From positions 59,813-123,812 of the forward strand of contig NZ_NMUL01000034.1 of the NCBI RefSeq assembly GCF_002234595.1: a stretch of 64,000 nt of DNA. The letters run 5' to 3'. The stretch comes from Amycolatopsis vastitatis. GTDB taxonomy: Bacteria > Actinomycetota > Actinomycetes > Mycobacteriales > Pseudonocardiaceae. The notes under the pieces were generated by a model that was given only the letters and a program-made list of their open reading frames with translations, had not been told where the DNA came from and made no database searches. Positions 25,365-34,559 of the stretch are shown here, one piece after another (position 1 is the stretch's first letter; each line of letters starts with the position of its first letter). The position numbers and the translations under genes are program-made.

Positions 25365-26363
25365 TCAGCGTTTGCCGGCGGCGGACGCGCGGCTCGCCCG
25401 GCCCGCCAAGGCGGCGAAGGCCGCCCGCAACTCCGGCGGGCCGACCACTTCGATCTCCGCGTCGAACCGCGCCAGGCCGGCGGCGAGCGCCGCCCACGAC
25501 CAGGATCCGCTGAGCAACCTCGTCCGCCCCGGTGCGACCTCCTCGACGACGCCGTCGCCCGCGAACGGCGCCACCGCCTCGATCGGCAGGTCGAGAACCA
25601 CCTCTCCGCGGCAGGGCCAGACGTCGGCGGTGGTGGAGCCTTTGAACCGCGCGGCGAGGAACGCCCCGACGTCGCCGCCCGGAACCTCCCGCGGGGTGAA
25701 CCGCGGCCCGCTCGGCGTGCGCAGCGTCATCCGGTCCGCGCGGTAGGTCCGCCAGTCCTCGCGGGCGGCGTCCCAGCCGACCAGGTACCACCGTCCGCCC
25801 CGGGCGACGAGGTGGTGCGGCCGCACCCGGCGCGGCGGCCGAGGCTCAGCATCCGCAGGCCGGGACGGCGACGCGTAGTCGAACCGGACCTCCTCGGCGG
25901 ACCGGATCGCCGAGCTCAGCGCGACCAGGACGTCCGTGTCGACCTGGGTGGCGCGCCCGGCCGCGGTGATGTCGAGCAGATCGACGCGCTGCCGCAGCCG
26001 CGACGGCATCACCTGGCGCACCGTGGCCAGCGCCCGCGCTGCGGCTTCCTCGATGCCCGCGCCGGTGCCGACGGCGATCCGCAGCGCCACCGCGAGCGCG
26101 ACCGCCTGCTCTTCGTCGAACAGCAACGGCGGCATCTGACTGCCGGCTTCGAGCCGGTAGCCACCCTCCGGCCCCTTGACCGCCTGGACGGGGTAACCGA
26201 GCTCGCGCAGCCGGTCGACGTCGCGGCGCACGGTCCGTTCACTGACGCCCAGCCGGTCGGCCAGCAGCGAGCCCGACCAGTCCCGGCGGACCTGCAGCAG
26301 GGACAGCAACGAGAGCAGGCGGCCCGAGGTCACCGTCGAGGAAGCGGTCGGCATGACTTTCAT
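25365..26363 (-). CDS. WYL-domain transcriptional regulator (DeoR-type HTH)
   Basis: A 332-residue regulator. The N-terminal winged helix (RLLSLLSLLQVRRDWSGSLLADRLGVSERTVRRDVDRLRELGYPV) binds DNA; the central WYL domain has RGGRWYLVGWD and YRADRM, which senses ligands; a WCX-type C-terminal domain follows. It is divergent from a VOC-family gene across about 100 bp, the usual arrangement when the regulator controls that gene. Two ATGs nine bases apart (26363, 26354) are both possible and neither has a clear ribosome site. Confidence 0.87.
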   Translation of the reverse strand: MKVMPTASSTVTSGRLLSLLSLLQVRRDWSGSLLADRLGVSERTVRRDVDRLRELGYPVQAVKGPEGGYRLEAGSQMPPLLFDEEQAVALAVALRIAVGTGAGIEEAAARALATVRQVMPSRLRQRVDLLDITAAGRATQVDTDVLVALSSAIRSAEEVRFDYASPSRPADAEPRPPRRVRPHHLVARGGRWYLVGWDAAREDWRTYRADRMTLRTPSGPRFTPREVPGGDVGAFLAARFKGSTTADVWPCRGEVVLDLPIEAVAPFAGDGVVEEVAPGRTRLLSGSWSWAALAAGLARFDAEIEVVGPPELRAAFAALAGRASRASAAGKR

Positions 26364-26465
26364 GCTGCCACGAGAAGCGGACGTTCCCTGACCGCTACCC
26401 CTGACATCGTGGCTCTCATCGCCGGAATCCTCCGGCCGCTCCCCCTCGAGAAGGACCGAAAACCC

Positions 26466-26930
26466 ATGTCGCTCAACGCTGTCGCCCACCTGAACTTCAC
26501 CGGCCAGGCCCGCGCGGCCCTGGAGTTCTACCAGTCGGTCTTCGGCGGCCAGGCCACCATCGTCACCTACGGCGACTTCGGGATGCCCGCCGAGCTGCCC
26601 GACGCGGGCAAGGTGGTGTTCGGCCAGGTCACCGCGGACAACGGCTTCAGCGTCATGGCCTACGACGTCCCCGGCACCGACGGCCCGGCCACCCCGGCCA
26701 CGCCCGCCACCCGCCGCGAGAACGGCACCACGATCACGAAGGAGCCGTTCTTCCTCTCCGTCCGCGGCGCGACCGTCGACGAGGTCTCGCCGGTGTGGAA
26801 GGGCCTCGCCGAAGGCGCCACCGTCATCGAGGAGTTCGGCCCGGCCCCCTGGGCGCCCGCGTTCGGCATGCTGGCCGACCGCTTCGGCGTCACCTGGATC
26901 ATCGACGTCGCGGCCGAATACCAGGGCTGA
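26466..26930 (+). CDS. PhnB-like VOC-fold protein
   Basis: A 154-residue member of the glyoxalase/bleomycin resistance superfamily, PhnB-like subgroup: NAVAHLNFTGQARAALEFYQSVFGG at the start, the VFGQV and FGMLADRFGVTWII segments later. The family includes metal-dependent enzymes and binding proteins; the role here is unknown. A GAGAAGGA ribosome site precedes the ATG. Divergent WYL regulator is the likely controller. The next gene, an aldo/keto reductase, starts 67 bp downstream and may be cotranscribed. Confidence 0.82.
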   Translation: MSLNAVAHLNFTGQARAALEFYQSVFGGQATIVTYGDFGMPAELPDAGKVVFGQVTADNGFSVMAYDVPGTDGPATPATPATRRENGTTITKEPFFLSVRGATVDEVSPVWKGLAEGATVIEEFGPAPWAPAFGMLADRFGVTWIIDVAAEYQG

Positions 26931-26997
26931 TCCCTTCGCGGCGGTGGGATGCACGGCCATCGGCGCATCCCACCGCGCACGACCTCCGGAGACTTCA

Positions 26998-28017
26998 TTG
27001 CAGACCCGTCCCCTCGGCCGGACCGGCATCCAGGTGAGCGCGTTCACCCTGGGCACGATGATGTTCGGACCGTACGGCAACCCCGACCCCGACGCGTGCG
27101 TCCGCATCGTCCACCGGGCCCTCGACCACGGCATCACCGCCATCGACACCGCTGACGTCTACGGCGGTGACGGCGAAAGCGAGCGGATCGTCGGCAAGGC
27201 CCTGCGCGGCCGCCGCGACGACGTCGTCCTCGCCACCAAAGGCAACGGCCCGATGGGGCCGGACCCGAACCGGCGCGGCAACTCGCGGCGCTGGATCATC
27301 ACCGCCGTCGAAGGGTCCCTGCGCCGCCTCGGCGTCGACCACCTCGACCTCTACCAGCTCCACCACCCCGAACCCGGCACCGACATCGAGGAACCACTGA
27401 GCGCGTTGACCGACCTGCTGCGCTCGGGCAAGGTGCGGGCCATCGGGCACTCCAACCTGCCCGCGTCCGAAATCGTCGAAGCCCAGTGGGTGGCGGAACG
27501 GCGTGGCCTGGCGCGGTTCCGCACCGAGCAGCTGCACTACTCGATCCTCGATCGCGGTGTGGAGCGCGAGATCCTTCCGGTCTGTCAGCGCCACGATCTG
27601 GGCGTGCTCGTCTGGAGTCCCCTGTCGATGGGGCTGCTCACCGGCCGCTACCGCAAGGAAACCGCCTCGGCCGGCCGCCTGCACTGGGCACCCCGGCACA
27701 TGACCGACCAACGCAAGCTCGACGCCGTCGAAGCGCTCGTCCCGCTCGCCGACCAGGCGGGGATTCCCTTGCGGCACCTCGCCTTGGCGTTCGTCACGGC
27801 CCACCCCGCGGTCAGCTCGGCGATCATCGGCCCCCGCACCGAGGAACACCTGGAGGACCTGCTCGCCGGAGCCGGTACAGCCGTCGGCGACGATCTCCTG
27901 GACCGGATCGACGAGATCGTCCCGCCCGGCACCGGCCTCGGCCCGGTCGACGTGGCTTACGAACCACCGCACCTCGCGCAGCCGCTCCTGCGCCGCCGCC
28001 CCGGCGTCACGCAGTAG
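26998..28017 (+). CDS. Aldo/keto reductase
   Basis: A 339-residue NADPH-dependent (alpha/beta)8 reductase. The catalytic tetrad is seen in IDTADVYGG (Asp, Tyr), VVLATKG (Lys) and LYQLHHP (His); the cofactor-binding end has SSAIIGPRTEEHLEDLL. I choose a TTG start at 26998, because the family N-terminus MQTRPLGRTGIQVSAFTLGTM begins there and CGGAG lies eight bases upstream; there is no suitable ATG or GTG nearby. Its substrate is unknown. The 3' end overlaps the convergent GlxA-type gene by 11 bp. Confidence 0.87.
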   Translation: MQTRPLGRTGIQVSAFTLGTMMFGPYGNPDPDACVRIVHRALDHGITAIDTADVYGGDGESERIVGKALRGRRDDVVLATKGNGPMGPDPNRRGNSRRWIITAVEGSLRRLGVDHLDLYQLHHPEPGTDIEEPLSALTDLLRSGKVRAIGHSNLPASEIVEAQWVAERRGLARFRTEQLHYSILDRGVEREILPVCQRHDLGVLVWSPLSMGLLTGRYRKETASAGRLHWAPRHMTDQRKLDAVEALVPLADQAGIPLRHLALAFVTAHPAVSSAIIGPRTEEHLEDLLAGAGTAVGDDLLDRIDEIVPPGTGLGPVDVAYEPPHLAQPLLRRRPGVTQ

Positions 28018-28960
28018 CGGGCAACGGCCGGAACGTCTTGCGGTACTCGCTCGGGCTGACCTTCACGGTCTGCGCGAACTGGACGCGGAAGTTGCTGGGT
28101 GACGGGAAGCCGACCTGGCCCGCGATGCGGTCGACCGTGTGGTCGGTCAGCTCCAGCAGTTCCTGGGCGTGCCGGATCCGCACCCCGGTCAGCCACTGGA
28201 TCGGGCTCTGCCCGGTCTCGGCGTGGAAGTGCCGGGTCAGCGTGCGGGTGCTCATGCCCGCCGCGTCGGCGATGTCGGCGAGCGTCAACGGGCGGTGGGC
28301 GTTCTCCTCGATCCAGGCGAGCGCCTTTTCCAGGGTCGCGGTCTGGTAGGTCGGGCGGTTGCGGAGGATGTACCGGCCCTGCCCGCCGGTGCGCTGCAGG
28401 GGCGCGACGGCCAGCCGCGCCGCGTCGGCGGCGACCGCGACACCGTAGTCGCGCTCGACGATGTGCAGGCACATGTCCAGCCCCGCCGACGCGCCCGCGG
28501 ACGTCAGGATCTGCCCGTTGTCGACGTAGAGCGCGTCCGGGTCGACGCGGACGGCCGGGTACCGGCGGGCCAGTTCGTCGGTGGCGAGCCAGTGCGTGGT
28601 CGCCCGCTGCCCGTCGAGCAGGCCGGCCTCGGCGAGGGTGAAGGCGCCGACGCAGATCGAGGCCACCCGTGACCCGCGGGCGACCGACGCGCGCAGGAAT
28701 TCGGCCACGCCGCCGGGGACCGGCCGGCGTGGGTCGTTCCGGCCGGGGACGACGACGAGGTCGGCGTGCTCCACGTCGTCGAGCCTCGCCTCGACGTTCA
28801 GCCGGACCGGTCCGGCGTCGACCACCGGGTCCGGGCCGGCCACGACGATCCGGTAGCCGCCGCGGCCGTCCGGCAGCCGGGCCCGCCCGAGCGTCTCGAT
28901 CGGGGTGGCCAGATCGAAGGCGATCACATCGTCGAGCGCGAGCACCGCAACCGTGTACAT
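28007..28960 (-). CDS. GlxA-family transcriptional regulator (DJ-1/PfpI plus AraC HTH)
   Basis: A 317-residue two-domain regulator. Residues 1-180 form a class I glutamine-amidotransferase-like domain with ASICVGAFTLAEAGLLDGQRATTHW, including the nucleophile-elbow Cys. Residues 215-315 are an AraC-type double helix-turn-helix (LTLADIADAAGMSTRTLTRHF and the second motif VGFPSPSNFRVQF). Relatives respond to small metabolites such as arginine, betaine or carnitine. Convergent with the aldo/keto reductase. Target genes cannot be inferred from position. Confidence 0.88.
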   Translation of the reverse strand: MYTVAVLALDDVIAFDLATPIETLGRARLPDGRGGYRIVVAGPDPVVDAGPVRLNVEARLDDVEHADLVVVPGRNDPRRPVPGGVAEFLRASVARGSRVASICVGAFTLAEAGLLDGQRATTHWLATDELARRYPAVRVDPDALYVDNGQILTSAGASAGLDMCLHIVERDYGVAVAADAARLAVAPLQRTGGQGRYILRNRPTYQTATLEKALAWIEENAHRPLTLADIADAAGMSTRTLTRHFHAETGQSPIQWLTGVRIRHAQELLELTDHTVDRIAGQVGFPSPSNFRVQFAQTVKVSPSEYRKTFRPLPATA

Positions 28961-29011
28961 GCCATCAAAAGTACTCGGCCAGATTCAGGCGTTCGGCAGC
29001 GCGATCGCCAC

Positions 29012-30640
29012 TCAGCGGTACTCGGGTGTCCAGCGCGTCCGCCGCACCGCCTCCGCCACCTCGTCTTCGCTCATCTCCGGGGCGACGCCGTCCTTGACCG
29101 CCTGGACCGCGACCGCCGTCGCGATGCGGGTCGCGATCTCCGGGACGTCTTCCCACGCCGGCAGCAGCGGCTCGGCCGGATCGGCCAGGGCCGGCGACGC
29201 CTCGCCCAGCGTCCTGGCCGCCACCCGCATCATCTCGTCGGTGACCCGGGTCGCCCGGGCGGCCGTCACCGCCAGGCCCATGGCCGGGAAGATGTAGACG
29301 TTGTTGCACTGGGCGATCCGGCGCGCCTTCCCGCCGCGCTCGACCGGCGCGAACGGGGAGCCGGTCGCGACCAGCGCCCGCCCGTCGGTCCACTCGTCCA
29401 GCTCCCGCGGATGTGCTTCGGCCCGGCTGGTCGGGTTCGACAGCGGGAAGATGATCGGCCGGTCGGTCTTGCCCGCCATCTCCCGCACGATCTCTTCGGT
29501 GAACGCGCCGGCCGCCGTGGACAGGCCGAGCAGCACGCCGACCTCGACCCGGTGGACGACGTCGGCCAGCCCGGTGCCGTCCCAGTCTTCGACGCGCTCG
29601 GCCGGCTGCGCGAACCGGCGCTGCCCGTCCGAAAGCCCCGTCCGGTCGTCGGTGAGCAGGCCGTCGATGTCCACCACCCAGATCCGCTCCGCGGCTTCGG
29701 CGTCGGACAGGCCCTGCGCCACCATCTCCTGGCGGATCATCTCCAGCACGCCGATCCCGGCCGACCCCGCACCCAGCATGACGACCTGCTGTTCGGCCAG
29801 CGGGCGCCCGGCGACCCGCGCCGCGCCCTGCAACGCGCCGAGCGTGACCGCCGCGGTGCCCTGGATGTCGTCGTTGAACGTGAGCATCTCCTCGCGGTAG
29901 CGCTCGAGGATCGGCAACGCGTGCGGTGTCGCGAAGTCTTCCCACTGCAGAAGGACTTCCGGCAGTTCCTCGCGCACCGCCGTCACGAACTCGTCCACGA
30001 AGGCGTAGTACTCGTCGTCGCCGATCCGGCGGTGGCGCCAGCCGAGGTAGTTCGGATCCTCCAGCCGCTCGACGTTGTCCGTGCCGACGTCCAGGACGAC
30101 CGGCAGCGTCCGCGCCGGGTCGATGCCACCGATGAGGGTGTACAGCGACAGCTTGCCGATCGGGATGCCCATGCCGCCGATCCCCTGGTCCCCCAGGCCG
30201 AGGATGCGCTGCCCGTCGGTCACGACGATGACGTCCACATCCCGGTTCGGACGGTTCCGGAGCACCTCGCGCAGCCGTCCCCGGTCGGGGTAGGCGACGA
30301 ACAGGCCGCGCGGGCGCCGGTAGATGTCGCTGAACCGCTCGCACGCTTCCCCCACCGTGGGCGTGTAGACGATCGGCAGCATCTCCTCGACGTGCCCGGC
30401 GAGGAGCCGGTAGAACAGCGTCTCGTTGCGGTCCTGCAGCGCCCGCAGGTAGATGTGCTTGTCCAGGTCGTCGCGGCGCCGGGAGAACTCCTGGTAGGTG
30501 TGCGCCACCTGGTCGTCCAGGGTCTTCACCGCGTACGGCAGCAGGCCGAGCAGACCCAGCTCGGCGCGTTCCTCGCGGGTGAACGCGGTCCCTTTCGTCG
30601 TCAGCGCGTCGAACAAGCCGTTCTGTCCTTTGTGTACCAT
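29012..30640 (-). CDS. NAD-type malic enzyme
   Basis: A 542-residue malic enzyme of the large (MaeA-like) type. Motifs in order: YTPTVGEACERFS, RILGLGDQGIGGMGIPIGK, the metal/malate site FNDDIQGTAAVTLGAL, the dinucleotide fold MLGAGSAGIGV, and PLSNPTSRAEA. It oxidatively decarboxylates malate to pyruvate, feeding gluconeogenic and anaplerotic exchange. The ATG at 30640 has GGAGAAG seven bases upstream and shares a base with the stop of the upstream EamA gene (TGATG), so the two are coupled. The C-terminus is complete. Confidence 0.93.
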   Translation of the reverse strand: MVHKGQNGLFDALTTKGTAFTREERAELGLLGLLPYAVKTLDDQVAHTYQEFSRRRDDLDKHIYLRALQDRNETLFYRLLAGHVEEMLPIVYTPTVGEACERFSDIYRRPRGLFVAYPDRGRLREVLRNRPNRDVDVIVVTDGQRILGLGDQGIGGMGIPIGKLSLYTLIGGIDPARTLPVVLDVGTDNVERLEDPNYLGWRHRRIGDDEYYAFVDEFVTAVREELPEVLLQWEDFATPHALPILERYREEMLTFNDDIQGTAAVTLGALQGAARVAGRPLAEQQVVMLGAGSAGIGVLEMIRQEMVAQGLSDAEAAERIWVVDIDGLLTDDRTGLSDGQRRFAQPAERVEDWDGTGLADVVHRVEVGVLLGLSTAAGAFTEEIVREMAGKTDRPIIFPLSNPTSRAEAHPRELDEWTDGRALVATGSPFAPVERGGKARRIAQCNNVYIFPAMGLAVTAARATRVTDEMMRVAARTLGEASPALADPAEPLLPAWEDVPEIATRIATAVAVQAVKDGVAPEMSEDEVAEAVRRTRWTPEYR

Positions 30641-31551
30641 CAACTTCTCCGCAGGCCGGTGTCGTCGTCCGGGCACGACACTGCCACATCGGACGGCCCG
30701 GTGCCGGTCGTCGACGGCTCCCGGGCGCCGGTCCGCTCGGCACCGACGCCCGCCACCACGACGAACGCCACCCCGGCCACCGCACCCACGTCCGGAACCT
30801 GGTGCAGCACAACCAGTCCGATCGCGAGCGCGAGCGCCGGCTCGAGGCTCATGAGCGTCCCGAACGCGGCCGTGGTGAGCCGTCGCAACGCGAGCATCTC
30901 CAGGCTGAACGGCACCACGGGAAGCAGCACGGCGAGCCCGAGCCCGGCGAGCAGCAGCTGCCACGTCAGGTGCCCGAACACCGCGGGCCCGGACACCAGC
31001 GTCGCCACGATCCCGGCCACCGGCATGGACACGGCCAGCCCGCGCACGCCGGAAACCTCGTCACCGACCCACTGCGTCAGCAGGATGTAGCAGGCCCAGC
31101 ACACCGCCGCCGCGAGCGCGAAACCGACGCCCAGCAGGTCCGCGCCGCCGTGCCACGGCTGCGTCAGCAGCACCACGCCGGCCGCCGCGACGACCGGCCA
31201 CAGCTTCCGGCCCCCGCGGCCGCGGACGACCGCCACGGTCAGCGGCCCGAGGAACTCCAGCGCGCTCGCCGTGCCCAGGGGCAGGCGCGCCACGGCCTGC
31301 ATGAACAGCATGGTCATCCCGGCGGTGACCACGCCCAGTGCCACGCAGGCGACCAGGGTCTTCCGCCGGAACGACGACGGCCGCGACCGCACCACGACGG
31401 CGAGCAGCACGCCGGCCCACGCGAGCCGCAGCCACGCGGCTCCTTGAGGGCCGACGCGGTCGAACAGGCCGACGGACACGGCGAGACCGAGCTGGACGCA
31501 CAGCATGGCCGCGACCGCGAGGGCTGCGCCGGAGCGGGGTGAGGGAGGCAC
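30640..31551 (-). CDS. EamA/RhtA-like drug/metabolite exporter
   Basis: A membrane protein of about 303 residues with ten hydrophobic helices in two EamA halves; PLGTASALEFLGPLTVAVV and SLEPALALAIGLVVL are the end-of-helix motifs typical of the RhtA (threonine/homoserine exporter) branch. I prefer the GTG at 31551 (GGAG just upstream, family-like N-terminus) to an ATG at 31605 that would leave only 30 bp to the divergent LysR gene. Coupled to the malic enzyme by overlapping stop and start. Substrate is unknown, probably an amino acid. Confidence 0.8.
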   Translation of the reverse strand: MPPSPRSGAALAVAAMLCVQLGLAVSVGLFDRVGPQGAAWLRLAWAGVLLAVVVRSRPSSFRRKTLVACVALGVVTAGMTMLFMQAVARLPLGTASALEFLGPLTVAVVRGRGGRKLWPVVAAAGVVLLTQPWHGGADLLGVGFALAAAVCWACYILLTQWVGDEVSGVRGLAVSMPVAGIVATLVSGPAVFGHLTWQLLLAGLGLAVLLPVVPFSLEMLALRRLTTAAFGTLMSLEPALALAIGLVVLHQVPDVGAVAGVAFVVVAGVGAERTGAREPSTTGTGPSDVAVSCPDDDTGLRRS

Positions 31552-31635
31552 GGCTCCAGGAAATACCGCGGACACCGTTCGCGTCCACGTGCCGATGGTG
31601 GACATGCCGTTCAGGAATCGTGAACAATCGGCGGG

Positions 31636-32523
31636 GTGGACACGCGCAGGCTGCGATATCTGGTCGAACTGTCGCGGCACGGGTCGATGCGGGCGGTGGC
31701 GGATGTGCTCGGCACCACGACGTCGACGGTCTCCCAGCAGATCGCCGCACTGGCCAGGGAGACCGGGGCGCCGCTGCTCGAGCCCGACGGCCGCCGCGTG
31801 CGCCTGACCCCGGCCGGGCAGCGGCTGGCCGACCACGCCGTGACGATCCTGGCCGCCGTCGAGGCCGCCCGCGCCGACCTCGACCCGCAGGCCGCACCGG
31901 CGGGGACCGTCCGCGTCGGCGGGTTCGCCACGGCCGTCCGGCGCTCGGTGCTGCCCGCCATGGCCGGCCTCGCCGAGAACCACCCTCGCGTGCGGGTCGC
32001 CGTCAACGAGTACGAGCCCGCCGAAGCACTGGCCGCCCTGCTCGCGGACGACCTCGACCTGGCCCTCGTCTACGACTACGACCTCGCGCCCGCCACCACG
32101 GACCCCGCGGTCGCCGCCAGTCCACTGTGGACAATGCCGTGGGGCCTCGGCGTCCCCGCGGCCGACGCGCACCGGGTGCGCGGCGAAGGAACCCTCGCCG
32201 TCTTCGCCGCCTTCCGCGACCACGACTGGATCGGCAATTCCCGCAACACCGCCGACGAGGACGTGATCCGCACGCTCGCGTCCATGGCGGGGTTCACCCC
32301 CCGCTTCACGCACCGCGCGGACAGCCTCGACCTGGTCGAGGACCTGATCACCGCCCCCGGCCGCGGCGTCGGCCTGCTCCCGATGGGGCGCGCCACCCCG
32401 CCGGGGGTCGCCCTGCTGCCGCTGACCGATCCGGCCATCCGGCACCGGGCGTTCGCGTGCACCCGCCGGGGCCGCGCCGCGTGGCCTCCGCTGGCCCTGG
32501 TGCTGGACCTGCTGGCCCGCTGA
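31636..32523 (+). CDS. LysR-family transcriptional regulator
   Basis: A 295-residue regulator with an N-terminal winged helix (MDTRRLRYLVELSRHGSMRAVADVLGTTTSTVSQQIAALARE) and a C-terminal periplasmic-binding-like effector domain. It starts at GTG and diverges from the EamA/malic enzyme operon, which it probably controls in the usual LysR fashion. The effector cannot be predicted. Downstream, a palindromic repeat separates it from a convergent gene. The promoter region contains the rare stretch tcaggaatcgtgaac near the start and little else recognisable. Confidence 0.87.
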   Translation: MDTRRLRYLVELSRHGSMRAVADVLGTTTSTVSQQIAALARETGAPLLEPDGRRVRLTPAGQRLADHAVTILAAVEAARADLDPQAAPAGTVRVGGFATAVRRSVLPAMAGLAENHPRVRVAVNEYEPAEALAALLADDLDLALVYDYDLAPATTDPAVAASPLWTMPWGLGVPAADAHRVRGEGTLAVFAAFRDHDWIGNSRNTADEDVIRTLASMAGFTPRFTHRADSLDLVEDLITAPGRGVGLLPMGRATPPGVALLPLTDPAIRHRAFACTRRGRAAWPPLALVLDLLAR

Positions 32524-32540
32524 CCGCCCGGCTTCTCATG

Positions 32541-32623
32541 CGCCCCAATGTGGCGTTGGTTGCGTCCAACGCACCGAACGCCACATTGGGTGCGTTGGAC
32601 GCACCGAACGCCACATTGGGGCG
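32541..32623. repeat. Intergenic palindromic repeat (copy 1)
   Basis: Three alternating half-units of the motif cccaatgtggcgtt / aacgccacattggg form nested hairpins: outer arms 32541-32557 with 32607-32623, and an inner hairpin 32544-32564 with 32570-32590 (two mismatches). It lies between the converging LysR and 32673-33491 genes. Another copy occurs at 53208-53298 in the same kind of place, so it probably serves as a bidirectional terminator or is a non-autonomous mobile palindrome. Confidence 0.8.
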
Positions 32624-32672
32624 TTTGAGAGCCGGGCCGCTGTCGACGAACCGCGGACGCACGACGCGGGGC

Positions 32673-33491
32673 TCACCGGCCGGTCGACAGCACGGTGCGG
32701 GAATTCAGCCTGCCCTTCTCCGGTTCCCGCGTGAGCTGACCGGCCGCCACCGCCGCGGTCAGCGCGCCGACGGCGTCCTCGGCGCGGTAGATCGTCTCGA
32801 GCAGCGTGAACCGCTGCAGCTCGGCGACGGTGGCGGAGCCCCGCCGGTCCAGTTCCGCTGCCAGCGCCCGCCGCAACGGCAGCAGCTGCGGGGTGAGTGA
32901 GATGTCGACCAGCGTGCCCTCGGCGTCACGCGGGTCGCGGTACCGGATGCCCGCGAACTCGTCCACCGCCCACAGCTCGTTCTTGAACGTCGCGAGATGC
33001 CGCTCGTCTCCCGTCGCGAAGACCAGCGCCCGCGCGCTGCCGTCCTCGGCCACCAGGTCCACGGCCACCACGCACCCGAGCCCCGCCGCCCGCGTCCGTT
33101 CCCGGTGGTCCGGGTCCGGCTCGGCCGCGAGCAGGACCTCGTGCGCCTTGCCCCGCACCAGGGACGGCGGCCAGGCACCGTCCAGGTGGGCCAGCATCGG
33201 GCCGGGCACCTCGACCTCATCGAGGCCGGCGACCGTCCGGACGGCCAGCCCGGCCGGTGCCCCGGCCGGAGCGGCCCGGCCCACGAGCACCGCCTCCAGG
33301 TGATGGCCGGTCAGCCGGTCGGCGAACTCGCCGAAGACGCGGAAGGCGTCGGCCGCGAAGTCGCCGCACTCGACGTACGTACCGCCGCGCTGCGACCGCA
33401 GCACGGTCGCCGTCCACGCGTCGAGGTACCGCACCAGCACGTCACGCTCCACGGAAACGTGCGGGTCAGGACGCCGGACGCGCTCCGCCAC
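32673..33491 (-). CDS. Uncharacterised protein
   Basis: A 272-residue soluble protein that I do not recognise. It has no signal peptide or membrane segment. The N-terminal VERDVLVRYLDAWTATVLRSQRGGTYVECGD and the C-terminal GSATVAELQRFTLLETIYRAEDAVGALTAAVAAGQL, which looks like a winged-helix, recall the outline of three-Cys-motif partner proteins, but the Cys and catalytic motifs of that family are not evident. It stands alone between a palindromic repeat and the promoter of the second ABC operon. GTG start at 33491 is the first in the open frame. Confidence 0.6.
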   Translation of the reverse strand: MAERVRRPDPHVSVERDVLVRYLDAWTATVLRSQRGGTYVECGDFAADAFRVFGEFADRLTGHHLEAVLVGRAAPAGAPAGLAVRTVAGLDEVEVPGPMLAHLDGAWPPSLVRGKAHEVLLAAEPDPDHRERTRAAGLGCVVAVDLVAEDGSARALVFATGDERHLATFKNELWAVDEFAGIRYRDPRDAEGTLVDISLTPQLLPLRRALAAELDRRGSATVAELQRFTLLETIYRAEDAVGALTAAVAAGQLTREPEKGRLNSRTVLSTGR

Positions 33492-33656
33492 GCTTCCGTT
33501 TGTACCGCACTCGCCCCCGCGTCACCAGACGGTGGACCGGTGAGGAGTTGCGATTTCCTGGGAATTCCCCGGGCGGCGCCGCCCCGGCCGGAGGACTCAC
33601 AGGGTTTTCCCACCACCTCCCAGGAACCGGCCAGGCGAGGAGGCCACGCTCGCCGC

Positions 33657-34559
33657 ATGACGATCGAAATACGCGGCCTGACCAAGCGGTACGGGCCCGA
33701 CACCGTGGTGGACGACCTGTCGTTCACCGTCGAACCCGGGCAGGTGACCGGGTTCCTCGGGCCCAACGGCGCCGGCAAGTCCACCACCATGAAGATGATC
33801 GTGGGCCTGGCCGCGCCGACCCGGGGCTCGGTCACCATCGGCGGGCGCCGCTACCGGGACCTGCCCGTGCCGCTCACCGAGGTGGGCGCGCTGCTCGACG
33901 CCGGTGCCGTCCACAGTGGCCGGAAGGCGGGCGACCACCTGCTGGCGCTCGCGGTGAGCAACGGCCTCCCCCGGCGCCGGGTCGGCGAGGTGCTCTCCCG
34001 GACCGGGCTGGCGGGCGTGGCCGGCAAGCGGGCGGGCGGGTTCTCCCTCGGCATGCGGCAGCGCCTCGGCCTGGCGGCGGCCCTGCTCGGCGACCCGCGG
34101 GTGCTGATCTTCGACGAACCGGTGAACGGCCTCGACCCCGAAGGGATCCGCTGGGTCCGGGACTTCATGCGCTCCCTCGCCGGCGAGGGCCGCGCGGTGC
34201 TGGTGTCCAGCCACCTGATGAGCGAGATGGCGCAGACCGCCGACCACCTGGTCGTCATCGGCCGGGGAAAGCTCGTCGCCGACACCGCCGTCAGCGAGCT
34301 CGTGCGCGGTGAGGGCACCGTGCTCGTCCGCACGCCCGATCCCGGCTTCGCGCGCCTGCTGGCCACCGCCGGGGCCACCGTGCGGGACGGCGCCGAGGCC
34401 GCACTCGTCGTCTCCGGCATGACGAGTGCGGAGATCGGCAAACTCGCCGCCTACCACGGCGTCGCCCTCGCCGAGCTGACCCCGCAGCGCGTCTCGCTGG
34501 AGGACGCCTTCATGGAACTGACCAAGGACAGCGTCGACTACCAGGGGGTCACCGCATGA
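33657..34559 (+). CDS. ABC exporter ATP-binding protein
   Basis: A 300-residue ATPase: Walker A GPNGAGKST (residues about 36-44), signature FSLGMRQRLGLA, Walker B VLIFDEPVNGLDPEG and the switch His in VLVSSHLMSEMA. It is clearly paralogous to the ATPase at 12422-13362, sharing the order and wording of most motifs, including the C-terminal EDAFMELTKDSVDYQG region. ATG overlaps nothing upstream; the stop overlaps the permease start (ATGA). In front lies GGGAATTCCC (33560-33569), a small palindrome of unknown meaning. Confidence 0.92.
   Translation: MTIEIRGLTKRYGPDTVVDDLSFTVEPGQVTGFLGPNGAGKSTTMKMIVGLAAPTRGSVTIGGRRYRDLPVPLTEVGALLDAGAVHSGRKAGDHLLALAVSNGLPRRRVGEVLSRTGLAGVAGKRAGGFSLGMRQRLGLAAALLGDPRVLIFDEPVNGLDPEGIRWVRDFMRSLAGEGRAVLVSSHLMSEMAQTADHLVVIGRGKLVADTAVSELVRGEGTVLVRTPDPGFARLLATAGATVRDGAEAALVVSGMTSAEIGKLAAYHGVALAELTPQRVSLEDAFMELTKDSVDYQGVTA

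Noticed and set aside
26998..28017. Missing L-fucose dehydrogenase of the pathway
   Set aside because: It is an aldo/keto reductase, a family that includes fucose dehydrogenases, but it lies 17 kb away beside a VOC gene with no operator in common.
32541..32623. CRISPR-like array
   Set aside because: The repeats are inverted half-units of a hairpin without spacers of constant length.
32673..33491. Three-Cys-motif partner (TcmP) identity
   Set aside because: General outline only; the cysteine motif partner and the family's glycine-rich acidic core are not visible, so the gene is left as uncharacterised.
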